A stretch of DNA of 64,000 nucleotides from Lachnoclostridium sp. An196 (GTDB lineage: Bacteria; Bacillota; Clostridia; Lachnospirales; Lachnospiraceae). How positions within the stretch are numbered: position 1 is the stretch's first letter; each line of letters starts with the position of its first letter. The stretch lies in NCBI RefSeq assembly GCF_002160135.1, contig NZ_NFJZ01000002.1:1-64000 (forward strand), read 5' to 3'. The position numbers were made by a program, and so were the translations under genes. The notes under the pieces are model-generated. The model did no database searches, was not told where the DNA came from, and was given only the letters and a program-made list of their open reading frames with translations. Of this stretch, positions 33,752-43,230 are shown piece by piece.

Positions 33752-35172
33752 CAAAAATCAAAATCAAAAATCTTTATGGAATTAAAGAATATGAATCAGA
33801 TGGCGGCTCCAGAGAGCTGACCGGCGAGAATGGGACCGGAAAATCTTCCGTCATTGACGCGATCAAATATGCTCTGACCAATAAGTCCGACCGGAAATAT
33901 ATTGTCCGGAACGGGGAGACGGAAGGGGAAATCCTGATTGAGACGGATACTGGCCTGAGAATTAACCGGAAAGCCAGGACGAACCAGGCGGATTATAAAT
34001 CCGTAAAGCAGAACGGGCGGGAGGTCGGAAGCCCGGAAAGCTTTCTTCGTGACATTTTTTCTCCGCTGCAGCTCTCCCCGGTGGAATTTCTGGAAAAAAC
34101 GGAGAAGGAACAGAACGCGATTATCCTGGACATGATCAATTATGACTGGGACTTGAATACGATCCGGGAATGGTTTGGCGAACTGCCGGCGTGGGTCTCC
34201 TATGACCAGAATATCCTTTCCGTATTGAATGACATCCAGTCGGAAAAGGGGAAGTATTTTCTGGACAGGCAGGATATCAACCGGTATATCCGGAATAAGA
34301 GAGCCTTTATTGAAGATATTGCTTCTACGATCCCGGCTGGATACCAGGCAGAGAAATGGGAGAATGAAGATCTGGGAGGTCTTTACCGCGAGATCGAACG
34401 GATCCGGAAGCAGAATGAAGAAATAGAGAAAGCGCGCCGGGTTGTAGAGGATCAGGACAAAAAAGTGAGGTCGTTTGAAGCGGAAAAAGAGATTGCCCTT
34501 GCCGCTCTTGACAGAGAACTTTCTGCGGAGCGTGAACGGCTGGTAAAGGAGACAGAACGACTCCAGGCGCAGCTGAAAGAGAATCAGCAGAACATTGCCG
34601 CTCTTGGCGAAAAGAAGGCTAGCCGGGAAGAAGTGATTTTGCAGAAATTCCGGGCAGATGTGGCTGGATATGAAGCAAAGGTAGAGGAATACCGGGAACT
34701 GGCCGGGAAAGAGACGGAGGACTTTTCAGCGCTCCAGGAACAGGCTGCCCACACCGAAGAAATGAAAGGGCACCTGCGGGAATACCGCCGGATGGTAAGT
34801 CTTCAGGAAGAAGTAGAGAGCCTGAAAGAAGAATCGGAAGACCTGACAAGAAAAATTGAGAAGGCCAGATCCTTGCCGGGTGAAATCTTGGAGACGGCGA
34901 CGATCCCCATTAAGGGGCTGACAGTAAAAGATGGGATCCCGTTGATTAACGGTCTGCCGGTGAGCAACCTGTCCGACGGGGAGAAGCTGGATCTGTGCGT
35001 GGACGTGGCCGTACAGAATCAGACAGGTCTGCAGCTGGTGCTGATCGACGGAGTGGAAAAATTATCCTCAAAGATGAGGGAATCTCTTTATCAGAAATGC
35101 AAAGAAAAGGGGCTGCAGTTTATTGCCACCAGGACGACGGATGACGATGAACTGACAGTGATCACATTATAA
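33742..35172 (+). CDS. SbcC/RecF-like AAA ATPase for phage recombination
   Basis: 476 residues from ATG 33742, eight bases after GGAGG. Walker A LTGENGTGKSSVIDAIKYAL near the start, a long coiled coil in the middle (about 215-395), and a C-terminal head with NLSDGEKLDLCVDVAV (ABC-like signature) and Walker B LQLVLIDGVEKL. This is the shape of RecF/SbcC/SMC-type proteins. Directly ahead of RecT-like and RecE-like genes, so it probably helps load or process DNA ends in phage recombination. Confidence 0.8.
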   Translation: MHVTKIKIKNLYGIKEYESDGGSRELTGENGTGKSSVIDAIKYALTNKSDRKYIVRNGETEGEILIETDTGLRINRKARTNQADYKSVKQNGREVGSPESFLRDIFSPLQLSPVEFLEKTEKEQNAIILDMINYDWDLNTIREWFGELPAWVSYDQNILSVLNDIQSEKGKYFLDRQDINRYIRNKRAFIEDIASTIPAGYQAEKWENEDLGGLYREIERIRKQNEEIEKARRVVEDQDKKVRSFEAEKEIALAALDRELSAERERLVKETERLQAQLKENQQNIAALGEKKASREEVILQKFRADVAGYEAKVEEYRELAGKETEDFSALQEQAAHTEEMKGHLREYRRMVSLQEEVESLKEESEDLTRKIEKARSLPGEILETATIPIKGLTVKDGIPLINGLPVSNLSDGEKLDLCVDVAVQNQTGLQLVLIDGVEKLSSKMRESLYQKCKEKGLQFIATRTTDDDELTVITL

Positions 35173-35183
35173 GGAGGATGGAT

Positions 35184-35813
35184 ATGGAAAATGAGGTTAT
35201 GACTCAGGATCAGGCATATGAAGTGGCAAGCCCATTTGGAAGTTCTGAGAATTTCCAGAAATTGTTTGATATCGGAAAGATGTTTGCCAGCTCCTCTCTG
35301 GTGCCGGACCGGTATAGAGGGAAGCCAATGGACTGTACGATCGCGGTGGATATGGCAAATCGGATGGGGGTAAGCCCTATGATGGTGATGCAGCAGCTTT
35401 ATGTTGTGAAAGGGAATCCGCAGTGGAGTGGACAGGCATGCATGAGCCTGATCCGCGGCAGTTCGGAATATAAAAATGTACGGCCTGTCTACACGGGAAA
35501 GAAGGGTGAAGACTCCTGGGGCTGCTATATTGAGGCGGAAAAGAAAAAGACCGGGGAGATCGTAAAAGGGACAGAAGTTACGATTGCGATGGCAAAGGCA
35601 GAAGGATGGTATTCCAAGAAGGACAAATATGGCAATGAGACCTCGAAGTGGCAGACCATGCCGGAGCTGATGCTTGCATACCGCGCGGCGGCATTTTTTG
35701 CGAGGGTCTATATCCCGAATGCCCTGATGGGATGCGCCGTGGAAGGTGAGGCGGAAGATATTATGAAACGGGCGATCACGGCGGAAGACCCATTCAAGGA
35801 GGACGCGAAATGA
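35184..35813 (+). CDS. RecT-like single-strand annealing protein
   Basis: 209 residues from ATG 35184, six bases after GGAGG. ANRMGVSPMMVMQQLYVVKGNPQWSGQACMSLI and SKWQTMPELMLAYRAAAFFARVYIPNALMG are characteristic of the RecT/Bet-like family seen in Firmicutes phages. It would anneal complementary single strands. Pairs with the exonuclease gene that overlaps it by four bases. Confidence 0.75.
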   Translation: MENEVMTQDQAYEVASPFGSSENFQKLFDIGKMFASSSLVPDRYRGKPMDCTIAVDMANRMGVSPMMVMQQLYVVKGNPQWSGQACMSLIRGSSEYKNVRPVYTGKKGEDSWGCYIEAEKKKTGEIVKGTEVTIAMAKAEGWYSKKDKYGNETSKWQTMPELMLAYRAAAFFARVYIPNALMGCAVEGEAEDIMKRAITAEDPFKEDAK

Positions 35814-36607
35814 TTTTAACGGCGGAGAATTATTACAGCCAGGAGGCGAACAGGGAATACCTGAGCGTATCTCAGTATAAAGATTTCTGCGGATCTCTTG
35901 GGAAGATCCCTTGTGAAGCCCAGGCGCTTGCGAAACTGAACGGGGAATGGGAGATGGAGGAAACCACTTCTATGCTGGTGGGATCTTATGTAGATGCCCA
36001 TTTTGAGGGAACATTGGATATTTTCCGCGCGAAGCATCCGGAGATCTTCACGAAAGGCGGTCAGCTTAAAGCGGAATATCGGAAGGCAGAAGAGATTATC
36101 AACAGAGTTGAGCGCGATGAGTATTTCATGAAATATATGTCAGGCCAGAAGCAGGTAATAATGACGGGGGAAATCGGCGGGGCGCCGTGGAAGATTAAGA
36201 TTGACAGTTACCTTCCGGGAATCTGTATCGTAGACCTGAAGGTCATGAAAGCGATCCGTGAGACATTCTGGTGCCACGACGCGGGATATATGGATTTCGT
36301 CCAGTATTGGGGATATGACATCCAGGGGGCAGTTTATCAGGAGATTGTCCGGCAGAATACCGGAGAAAAACTCCCCTTCTACATAGCGGCGGCCAGCAAA
36401 GAGAAAGAACCGGATATTGAGATTATCCATATCGACGACACGCATCTGTTTGAGAAGCTGACAGAGGTAGAGAGCAACGCCGCGAAGATTGTCGCCTTGA
36501 AAGAAAACGATTACGAGCCGATCCGTTGTGAACGGTGTGATTACTGTAAGCACACGAAGATCTTAACCGCGCCGATCCACTACTCGGAGTTAATGACAGA
36601 CATATGA
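35810..36607 (+). CDS. RecE-like PD-(D/E)XK exonuclease
   Basis: 265 residues, overlapping the RecT-like gene (ATGA). The catalytic pattern is in the middle: TGEIGGAPWKIKIDSYLPGICIVDLKVMKA, with the Asp and the D-x-K pair, then YDIQGAVYQEI, the motif with Gln-Tyr of the RecE/lambda-exo group. A C-terminal cysteine cluster CERCDYCKHTK is typical of Cas4/AddB-like relatives. It would resect double-strand ends for RecT-like annealing. Confidence 0.8.
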   Translation: MILTAENYYSQEANREYLSVSQYKDFCGSLGKIPCEAQALAKLNGEWEMEETTSMLVGSYVDAHFEGTLDIFRAKHPEIFTKGGQLKAEYRKAEEIINRVERDEYFMKYMSGQKQVIMTGEIGGAPWKIKIDSYLPGICIVDLKVMKAIRETFWCHDAGYMDFVQYWGYDIQGAVYQEIVRQNTGEKLPFYIAAASKEKEPDIEIIHIDDTHLFEKLTEVESNAAKIVALKENDYEPIRCERCDYCKHTKILTAPIHYSELMTDI

Positions 36608-36915
36608 AAAGTATTATCACGAAGTATACGAAAAACTGCATGATCTGCGGGAAACCAACGACAACGGAACATCATTTCCTGTTTGGAAAAGGTATCCGGT
36701 CTTTGGCGGACGAGGATGGGGTGAAAGGCCCGGTATGTGATGAACATCATAATATGGGCGAAATTACCAGGAGAATCCATGATAATTCGGCGGCGGAGGC
36801 GCTGTCAAAAATGGTGGGGCAGCTTGCCTGGGAAAAGAATCGAGTTGCCGCCGGAATGACAGAAGATGAGGCGCGCGAGGCGTTCCGGAAAAGATATGGG
36901 GTGAGTTATCTGTGA
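36604..36915 (+). CDS. Zinc-binding HNH-like phage protein
   Basis: 103 residues, four-base overlap with the exonuclease gene. CMICGKPTTTEHHFLFGKG then PVCDEHHN gives two Cys pairs/His groups as in NinG- or HNH-like phage recombination proteins. A nuclease role is likely but the exact family is not certain. It precedes rusA, again consistent with recombination. Confidence 0.55.
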   Translation: MKSIITKYTKNCMICGKPTTTEHHFLFGKGIRSLADEDGVKGPVCDEHHNMGEITRRIHDNSAAEALSKMVGQLAWEKNRVAAGMTEDEAREAFRKRYGVSYL

Positions 36916-37313
36916 AGTTCAGAATTGAAGGACGATTCTGGAAGAATGAAAAGACCTTCCCCGGGTTGAATGATTATATTCATGAATTGGGACGAAATCC
37001 CAAGAGCGGAGCGCATATAAAGAAAAAGTACGAAAAGATAGCGTGTGACGCGTTGAGAGCCGTTTCAGGGCGCAAAAGATATGCGGGTAGAGTGACGTTC
37101 CATTATCGTTTTGCAGAGCCGTCAAGCGGCCAAAAAAGGGACCACATGAATGTATTTGCTTTCGCGGATAAGGTGATTGAAGATGCACTCCAGAAATGCG
37201 GAGTGATTCAGGATGATTCTCCGCGGTGGGTGGATGGAAGCAGGATCACACATGAATTTCTGTATACGGATGGAACACCGTGGATTGAAGTGGAGATTGA
37301 AGAAGTAAAATAA
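36912..37313 (+). CDS. rusA: RusA-family Holliday junction resolvase
   Basis: 133 residues from GTG 36912 (GTGA overlap). RusA resolves Holliday junctions. The acidic active site is visible: RDHMNVFAFADKVIEDALQKCGVIQDDSP contains the conserved Asp cluster (D-x-x-N, D, and DD). Ends the recombination block that began with the SbcC-like ATPase. Confidence 0.88.
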   Translation: MKFRIEGRFWKNEKTFPGLNDYIHELGRNPKSGAHIKKKYEKIACDALRAVSGRKRYAGRVTFHYRFAEPSSGQKRDHMNVFAFADKVIEDALQKCGVIQDDSPRWVDGSRITHEFLYTDGTPWIEVEIEEVK

Positions 37314-37380
37314 AGCAATTTTGACCGGTCAAATTTATATACAGTAACCCGAAAACCAATTCTTTAGGAAAGGAAATATC

Positions 37381-37773
37381 ATGTTTGATATTAATTTAGA
37401 TGATCTGGCGGGCGGTGAACTGGGAATCCAGTTCCAGGCAGCGGCGAAGAAGGTCATAGAAAATCTTCTGGACCCGAACACGCCATATAAGAATAAGCGA
37501 GGGATCACTATCAAGCTCACTTTCGAGCAGAATGAGCAGAGAAACGATGTGACCGTAGGCGTTCAGGTGGAGACGAAACTGTCCCCGCGTAGTCCGATCA
37601 AGACGCAGATGGCGATAGGAAAGGATCTGAGAACAAAAGAGCTCTTCGTGGAAGAGTATGGAAAAGGCATCCGCGGTCAGGTGCGGATGGAAGGCCTTCC
37701 AACGGATGAGAATGGGAATATCCTGATAGGAGAAAAAGCAGCAGATCCGGAAACGGGAGAAATCGTAGATTAA
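37381..37773 (+). CDS. Phage replication-associated protein ('replication terminator protein' type)
   Basis: 130 residues. NLDDLAGGELGIQFQAAAKKVIENLLDPNTPYKNKRGITIKLTFEQNEQRNDV resembles proteins often labelled replication terminator protein in Firmicutes phages; the evidence for that name in the family is thin. Separate ribosome site (AGGAAAG) and 67 bases from rusA. Confidence 0.5.
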   Translation: MFDINLDDLAGGELGIQFQAAAKKVIENLLDPNTPYKNKRGITIKLTFEQNEQRNDVTVGVQVETKLSPRSPIKTQMAIGKDLRTKELFVEEYGKGIRGQVRMEGLPTDENGNILIGEKAADPETGEIVD

Positions 37774-37795
37774 AGGAAAGATGAGGTAAAAAAAT

Positions 37796-38521
37796 ATGGC
37801 AGGAATTATCAAAGAAGCATTGCAGTGGATCGTGGAGTCTCAGAAGCCGAAGATCATTAAGGATGGGGATTGGAGTTATACCAGTGAAAACCTTCAGAGA
37901 CTGGATGAAGAATTGAGGGCGGACCCGATAGGTATGTCGACGCTTTCCGGTCTGGTGGATTACATCAAATCAAAAGTAGATGTTTTGGATGATAAGATGC
38001 TGATCCATGTAGTGTCTCCAACGGAAGTCCAGCTTATTTCTCCGCTGGATTTGGACAGGGAGAGGGAGTGCCTGGTGAAAGTCAGAGCGGAACTGCCGGA
38101 GATTACATATGGAAGATTTTTGAATACGGAACCGTTCCTGATCAGTATTCGCGCCAACTTCGTCCAGAATGAAGGCTCAGAGGCGGTTCTCCGGTTCGCA
38201 GGAACGATTGAGAGCGGCACGCTGGCTGCATACAGTGACGACGGTATTTCTCAGTCTGCAACGGTTAAGAAAGGTATTGCTGGTAAAGAGAGTGCATTGG
38301 TTCCGAATCCGGTGAAGCTGAGGCCGTATCGTACCTTCATTGAAGTGCAGCAGCCGGAATCTGAATTTATATTCCGGATGAAGGACTACGACGGGGAAAT
38401 TGGCTGCGCCATCTTTGAAGCAGACGGCGGAGCGTGGAAACGAGAAGCCATGAAGAACATCAAAGAGTATCTGGAGTTCGAGCTGGCAGATCTGGCGCCG
38501 CAGTTTACGGTGATTTCATAA
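37796..38521 (+). CDS. Phage protein, possibly DUF2303-like
   Basis: 241 residues. Mixed alpha/beta protein with EITYGRFLNTEPFLISIRANFVQNEGSEAVLRFAGTI and a C-terminal part KNIKEYLEFELAD. Position just before ssb suggests a DNA-metabolism role. The DUF2303 idea rests on general layout only. Confidence 0.5.
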   Translation: MAGIIKEALQWIVESQKPKIIKDGDWSYTSENLQRLDEELRADPIGMSTLSGLVDYIKSKVDVLDDKMLIHVVSPTEVQLISPLDLDRERECLVKVRAELPEITYGRFLNTEPFLISIRANFVQNEGSEAVLRFAGTIESGTLAAYSDDGISQSATVKKGIAGKESALVPNPVKLRPYRTFIEVQQPESEFIFRMKDYDGEIGCAIFEADGGAWKREAMKNIKEYLEFELADLAPQFTVIS

Positions 38522-38566
38522 AAAGTGTATGCGCCCTGCCGGTGGTGGGGCGCAGAAAGGAAGAAC

Positions 38567-38995
38567 ATGAACAAAGTAATCTTAATGGGTCGCCTAACCA
38601 GAGATCCGGACGTTCGTTACTCCAATGGAGAGAACGCAACGGCAGTGGCAAGGTTTTCCCTGGCGGTAGACCGTCGATTTAAGCGGGACGGAGATCAGAA
38701 GGCAGACTTTATTAGTTGTGTGGCATTCGGGAAAAACGCGGAATTCATCGAGAAATACTTCCGTCAGGGAATGCGCGTGACGATCTGCGGACGTATCCAG
38801 ACCGGCAGCTATACGAACCGTGACGGACAGAAAGTGTACACTACAGACGTGGTTGTGGAAGAGCAGGAGTTTGCGGAGAGTAAAAAGGCTTCCGAGGGAA
38901 ACCGTGATGCGGGTCCAGCACCGAATAATGCTCCTGGAGGCGATGGATTTATGAATATACCGGACGGTATAGATGAAGAGCTGCCATTCAATTAA
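38567..38995 (+). CDS. ssb: Phage single-stranded DNA-binding protein
   Basis: 142 residues from ATG 38567 (AAAGGAAG ahead). OB-fold start MNKVILMGRLTRDPDVRYSN, FISCVAFGKNAEFIEKYFRQG, and the conserved acidic tip DEELPFN that recruits partner proteins. Phage copy, next to other replication genes. Confidence 0.96.
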   Translation: MNKVILMGRLTRDPDVRYSNGENATAVARFSLAVDRRFKRDGDQKADFISCVAFGKNAEFIEKYFRQGMRVTICGRIQTGSYTNRDGQKVYTTDVVVEEQEFAESKKASEGNRDAGPAPNNAPGGDGFMNIPDGIDEELPFN

Positions 38996-39010
38996 CAGGA
39001 GGATGAGCAT

Positions 39011-39391
39011 ATGCAAAAATTATTGCCGTCAGAACAGATCGCGGAGTTTCTGGATTTTTTACAGGAGTGTCAGTCCATATATAAAACCAATATTCAAGAG
39101 GTTTGGAAGTACGATAAACGCCAGCAGGATCAACTTCATGATCTGGAGTTTGCGATGGATTATAAAGAACGGTGCCGGATAGGGACCAGGGTGCATAATG
39201 AACGGCTCGCGCGGCGCGCTTGCAAGGATCAGGCTGAAATGACAGAAGAGATTGCAAAGTTCTGCTCGGATAAACAGAATAAGCAGTTCTTGGACAAGTT
39301 GAAAGGGCTTGTAGAGCGTCAGCGGCGGGCGGAGGAGTATCTGACAGGGGAACGGCATTATAACAGGAGAGGCGGTGACGCGGAATGTTGA
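39011..39391 (+). CDS. Phage protein, unknown, helical
   Basis: 126 residues behind AGGAGG. Mostly charged helices (ERCRIGTRVHNERLARRACKDQAEMTEEI). Overlaps the next gene by seven bases. No family recognised. Confidence 0.55.
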   Translation: MQKLLPSEQIAEFLDFLQECQSIYKTNIQEVWKYDKRQQDQLHDLEFAMDYKERCRIGTRVHNERLARRACKDQAEMTEEIAKFCSDKQNKQFLDKLKGLVERQRRAEEYLTGERHYNRRGGDAEC

Positions 39392-39981
39392 TTATAGAAG
39401 ATAAAGGGCAGCAGGCGGGAAAGCATGAAATGAAACACCGTTGGTTTGACTGGCATGAGGTAGAACTGCTGCAGGCTCCGCTTCCAGTCGGAGACTATGT
39501 ACTGGCAGATGATAAGGTGCTGGACGTGATCCAGAGAAAGACCCGGCGGAGTCTGGAACTGAAAAAAATGGACTTTCTCGGAAGCTATAAAATCGCCGTC
39601 GACACCAAACGGGACATGCAGGAAATCACAGGGAACATCTGTGGGAAACAGCATCCGAGATTCCGGGACGAGTGCATTCTGGCGCAGAATAACGGCATCA
39701 AACTGTATGTCTTGATCGAAAATACAGATCAGATCACCTGCCTTTCCGATGTGGTGAGATGGAAGAACCCGCGGATGGCACGCTATGAAAAGATCAAACG
39801 CATGCACAGCATCGGGAAATGGCGGAATGTGAAGCTGCCGAAGTCTACACCTACATCTGGAGAAATCTTGATGAAGGCTATGCAGACGATGCAGGAGAAG
39901 TATGGTGTGAAGTTCCTGTTCTGTCATCCGGAAGAAGCAGGAGCGCATATCATTCGATTATTGACATACCAGGAGGGCTGA
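39385..39981 (+). CDS. ERCC4/XPF-type nuclease
   Basis: 198 residues. The XPF-like nuclease core is visible: LPVGDYVLADDKVLDVIQRKTRRSLEL, where GDY...IQRKT holds the metal-binding acid and Lys, FRDECILAQNNGIKLYVLIE follows, and a basic C-terminus. Such single-domain ERCC4 nucleases occur in phages and are thought to cut branched DNA. Its place between ssb and the initiator fits. Confidence 0.75.
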   Translation: MLIIEDKGQQAGKHEMKHRWFDWHEVELLQAPLPVGDYVLADDKVLDVIQRKTRRSLELKKMDFLGSYKIAVDTKRDMQEITGNICGKQHPRFRDECILAQNNGIKLYVLIENTDQITCLSDVVRWKNPRMARYEKIKRMHSIGKWRNVKLPKSTPTSGEILMKAMQTMQEKYGVKFLFCHPEEAGAHIIRLLTYQEG

Positions 39982-39982
39982 C

Positions 39983-40876
39983 ATGGCAAGACCACAAAAG
40001 GTAGGACTTGACTACTTTGAGTTGGATTGCCACATGGATGAGAAAATAGAATTGATCGAAGCTGAGTTTGGGCTAAAGGGTTTTGCAGTGATCGTCAAGT
40101 TGTACCAGAGCATATATTCGGGATTTGGTTATTACTGTGAATGGACTCCCGAAATCTCCGTGCTGTGGGCGTATCGGCTCGGATGTACCCGCAGTGTGGA
40201 CTGTCGGAATGTTGGCAGTGTGTGTGAAGAATGTGCGCTGCCCGGATTCCCCAATAACTTAATAAATGAGATCGTTGCAGCTTCGATCCGGAGGAACATT
40301 TTTTCAGGAGAACTTTTCAAGAAATATCGGATTCTTACCTCATCTGGAATCCAGAAAAGATATTTGAACGCAGTGTCCAGGCGCGAAAGGGTAGAACTGA
40401 AAAAAGAGTACCTCTTAATTAGTGTTGGCAAAAATCTTCAAAATGTAGTCATAAACTCAGTTAATGATAGCAGAAACTCAAAAAATGAATACGAAAATAC
40501 GCAGAGTAAAGAAGAGAAGAGTAGAGAAGAGAATTATATATCACGCACTCCAACGGAGCGCGATGCAGATTCCCTGGAAGAATTCTTTGAGTCCATCTGG
40601 AAATTGTATCCCATCAAAAAGGGGAAGGGACAGGTGTCAAAGACCAAGAAACAAAAACTCCAGCGGATTGGGTATGACCAGATTAAGCGCTGTGTGGAAC
40701 GGTTCGTAAAGGATATGGAGTCGGAGCATCGCGATAAGAAGTATTGGATGCATGGAAGCACGTTTTTTAATTCCGGCTATGTGGATTATCTGGATAAGAA
40801 TTATGATTCTGAAATTCCTGAGAAGGAACCAGAGATTCCGGAAGAGGAAGAAGAATTGGTAGGTGATGACTGGTGA
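39983..40876 (+). CDS. Phage replication initiator, DUF4373/DnaD-like
   Basis: 297 residues behind AGGAGGG. N-terminal DUF4373 domain (GLDYFELDCHMDEKIELIEAEFGLKGFAVIVKLYQSIY), a cysteine-rich insert (VDCRNVGSVCEECALPGFP), a variable linker, and a C-terminal region with FFESIWKLYPIKKGKGQVSKTKKQKL, as in Lin1244/DnaD-like initiators. It would load the primase-helicase encoded next. The ends overlap (GTGA). Confidence 0.8.
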   Translation: MARPQKVGLDYFELDCHMDEKIELIEAEFGLKGFAVIVKLYQSIYSGFGYYCEWTPEISVLWAYRLGCTRSVDCRNVGSVCEECALPGFPNNLINEIVAASIRRNIFSGELFKKYRILTSSGIQKRYLNAVSRRERVELKKEYLLISVGKNLQNVVINSVNDSRNSKNEYENTQSKEEKSREENYISRTPTERDADSLEEFFESIWKLYPIKKGKGQVSKTKKQKLQRIGYDQIKRCVERFVKDMESEHRDKKYWMHGSTFFNSGYVDYLDKNYDSEIPEKEPEIPEEEEELVGDDW

Positions 40877-42723
40877 AAATTTATGAATTCCGGGAAGCGG
40901 ATGCGTTCGCGTTTGCGCGACATGTGGGAGCGGAAACCAAAGTGCAGGGAGGGGAACTATTCTTCAAGATTTGTCCGTATTGCCGCCCCAGACCTACACA
41001 TGGGAATACGCGAACATTTTCCATCAACCTTCAGACAGGGCAGTTTAAGTGTCTGCGGGCATCCTGCGGAGTGTCCGGGAACATGATCACCCTGAGCCGG
41101 GATTTTGATTTCTCCCTGGGGAATGAGGCGGATGAATATTACCGGCCGCGCAGGAAGTACCGGAAGCTGAAAACGCCGAAGGAGCCGATCCGGCCGAAGG
41201 AATCGGCGGTGAGATACCTGGAGGGCCGCGGCATCCCGGCAGAGATCGCCCACCGGTATGAGATTACGACGCAGACGGACCATGATAACGTGTTGGTATT
41301 CCCGTTCTACGACGACCAGGGAAACCTGCAGTTCGTGAAGTACCGAAAGACAGACTATGACCGGGAAAAGGACAAGAACAAGGAATGGTGCGAGAAAGAC
41401 TGCAGGCCGATCCTGTTTGGCATGAAGCAGTGCAGTGAAGACCATGACCGGCTGGTAATCACGGAGGGTCAGCTGGACAGCCTGAGCGTGGCCGCCGCCG
41501 GAGTCGAAAATGCAGTATCCGTGCCGAACGGCGCGAAGGGAATGACCTGGGTCCCGTACTGTTACGACTGGGTGAGCAGTTTTTCTGAAATCGTGATCTT
41601 CGGGGACTGCGAGAAAGGCCATATTACCCTGTTAGAAGACGTTCAGCGCCGTTTCCCGGGACGAATCAAGCACGTGCGGGAAGAAGACTACCAGGGATGC
41701 AAAGACGCCAATGAACTCCTGCAGAAGCACGGGTCCGGGGCTGTTCGGCGGGCGGTGGAGAATGCCGTGCTGGTGCCGATCCAAAGAGTATTACCGCTGG
41801 CGGACGTGGAAGCCGTGAACATCTACCAGCTGCCGAAGCTGAAATCCGGGATCACGGAGCTGGACCGGATGCTTTACGGCGGGCTGCCGTTCGGGATGGT
41901 CTGCCTGATCTCCGGCAAGCGCGGTGACGGCAAGAGCACGCTGGCAAGCCAGATTATGGGGAATGCGGTGGATCAGGGATATGTGACATTCGCCTATTCC
42001 GGGGAACTGCCGAATTACCTGTACAAAAACTGGTTTGACTTCCAGATCGCCGGCCGGAACCATATCACCGAGAATAAAACTGACTTCGGGACGCCGGACC
42101 GGTTCCTGACCAGGAAGAACCAGGAGCTGATCAATGCCTGGTACCGCGAAAAGGCTTATATCTACGACAGCCGGATCATCGAAAGTGATGAAAAAGAGGA
42201 TTTGCTGCGGACCATCCGGAAAGCGATCATGCAGTACGGCGTAAAAGTAGTACTGGTGGACAACCTCATGACTGCGATGTACATAGACGAAAGGCCGGGA
42301 ACAGACAAATATGACTGGCAGGGAAGATTTGTTCGAGAACTGGCGGCGATCGCGGTACAGTTCGATGTCCTGATCCTCCTGGTGGCGCATCGGCGGAAGA
42401 ATGCTTTCGGCGGGGATGCGAACGATGAAGTTTCCGGATCCGGAGACATCACGAATCTGGCCGGAATTACCCTGGGATATGACCGGGGGACGAAGGATGA
42501 AGTGGAAAAAGGGTTGATGCTGGAAGAGCAGAGGAAGCTGATCGTGGCGAAGAACCGGCTTTTCGGGAAGACCAACACGGCGGGGATCATCCTCAGCTAC
42601 GACGAAAAGAGCAAGCGGATCTATGGCAAGCGCGACGACGTGAACCGGCGGCTCGGCTGGGAGACGGAGTATGACCCGGCGGGAGGATTCGAATATGCGG
42701 ATATGGAAATACCATTTGATTAA
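40873..42723 (+). CDS. Phage primase-helicase (Toprim plus DnaB/Twinkle-like)
   Basis: 616 residues from GTG 40873. Zinc ribbon CPYC...CLRASC (about 34-60), Toprim motifs LVITEGQLDSLSVAAAGVE and VIFGDCEKGH (about 195-245), then a RecA-like helicase with Walker A SGKRGDGKSTLASQI, Walker B VVLVDNLM and an H4-like stretch ending in GDITNLAGITLGYDRG. Fused T7 gp4-like enzyme for phage DNA replication. Its last 29 bases are shared with the next gene's start. Confidence 0.9.
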   Translation: MKIYEFREADAFAFARHVGAETKVQGGELFFKICPYCRPRPTHGNTRTFSINLQTGQFKCLRASCGVSGNMITLSRDFDFSLGNEADEYYRPRRKYRKLKTPKEPIRPKESAVRYLEGRGIPAEIAHRYEITTQTDHDNVLVFPFYDDQGNLQFVKYRKTDYDREKDKNKEWCEKDCRPILFGMKQCSEDHDRLVITEGQLDSLSVAAAGVENAVSVPNGAKGMTWVPYCYDWVSSFSEIVIFGDCEKGHITLLEDVQRRFPGRIKHVREEDYQGCKDANELLQKHGSGAVRRAVENAVLVPIQRVLPLADVEAVNIYQLPKLKSGITELDRMLYGGLPFGMVCLISGKRGDGKSTLASQIMGNAVDQGYVTFAYSGELPNYLYKNWFDFQIAGRNHITENKTDFGTPDRFLTRKNQELINAWYREKAYIYDSRIIESDEKEDLLRTIRKAIMQYGVKVVLVDNLMTAMYIDERPGTDKYDWQGRFVRELAAIAVQFDVLILLVAHRRKNAFGGDANDEVSGSGDITNLAGITLGYDRGTKDEVEKGLMLEEQRKLIVAKNRLFGKTNTAGIILSYDEKSKRIYGKRDDVNRRLGWETEYDPAGGFEYADMEIPFD

Positions 42724-42859
42724 AAACCTGCGGCGGTTATATGTCCGGCTGTCAGGGAGAGATTGCGACACCTGCCGGCACTATGATGGTCGGTTCGGGG
42801 AAGACTGCTGCTTCCAGTGTGAGCGGAGCATAAAGGCGGTGAATTATGACAGAGAATGA
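42695..42859 (+). CDS. Small Cys-rich phage protein
   Basis: 54 residues from ATG 42695, where GGAGG lies in the primase-helicase gene. CDTCRHYDGRFGEDCCFQCE is a likely zinc-binding pattern. Overlaps neighbours at both ends. First gene of the accessory region; function unknown. Confidence 0.55.
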   Translation: MRIWKYHLIKNLRRLYVRLSGRDCDTCRHYDGRFGEDCCFQCERSIKAVNYDRE

Positions 42860-43070
42860 ACTGAGAAGATATTTTGACATGTTTACGGACTGCTGGAAGT
42901 TCTTCCGCCGGAATGTGGGCCGGATGGATGATCCGGGATTCTGGCAGCAGGTCGCAGACGATAACTGCGAGACATGGGCAAAGCATAACCATGATCCGTT
43001 GATGAAGACGCTTCTGGCGGCGACGACAAAGGAGATTGAGCGGATATATGACGGGAGGAATGCGAAGTGA
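42846..43070 (+). CDS. Small phage protein, unknown
   Basis: 74 residues, overlapping both neighbours. Helical and Trp-rich (CWKFFRRNVGRMDDPGFWQQVADD). Not recognised. Confidence 0.55.
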   Translation: MTENELRRYFDMFTDCWKFFRRNVGRMDDPGFWQQVADDNCETWAKHNHDPLMKTLLAATTKEIERIYDGRNAK

Positions 43071-43225
43071 CGGTGCTTTATGACATATACGATAACGGGC
43101 GCTTAATCGGGCCAAATAAGACCCTGCGCCAGATCCGGCAGCTGTTCGGCGATGGTGTTGCCGCTATGCTGCAGGCATCCGGATCCGTAACCTATGAAAA
43201 ATACCAGATTGTAAAAAAGAGGTGA
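43067..43225 (+). CDS. Small phage protein of 52 residues
   Basis: GTG 43067 overlaps the previous stop (GTGA). MTVLYDIYDNGRLIGPNKTL then RQIRQLFGDGVAAMLQASGS: a two-strand start followed by helices. Unknown; the coupling suggests it is real. Confidence 0.5.
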   Translation: MTVLYDIYDNGRLIGPNKTLRQIRQLFGDGVAAMLQASGSVTYEKYQIVKKR

Positions 43226-43230
43226 GTGTA

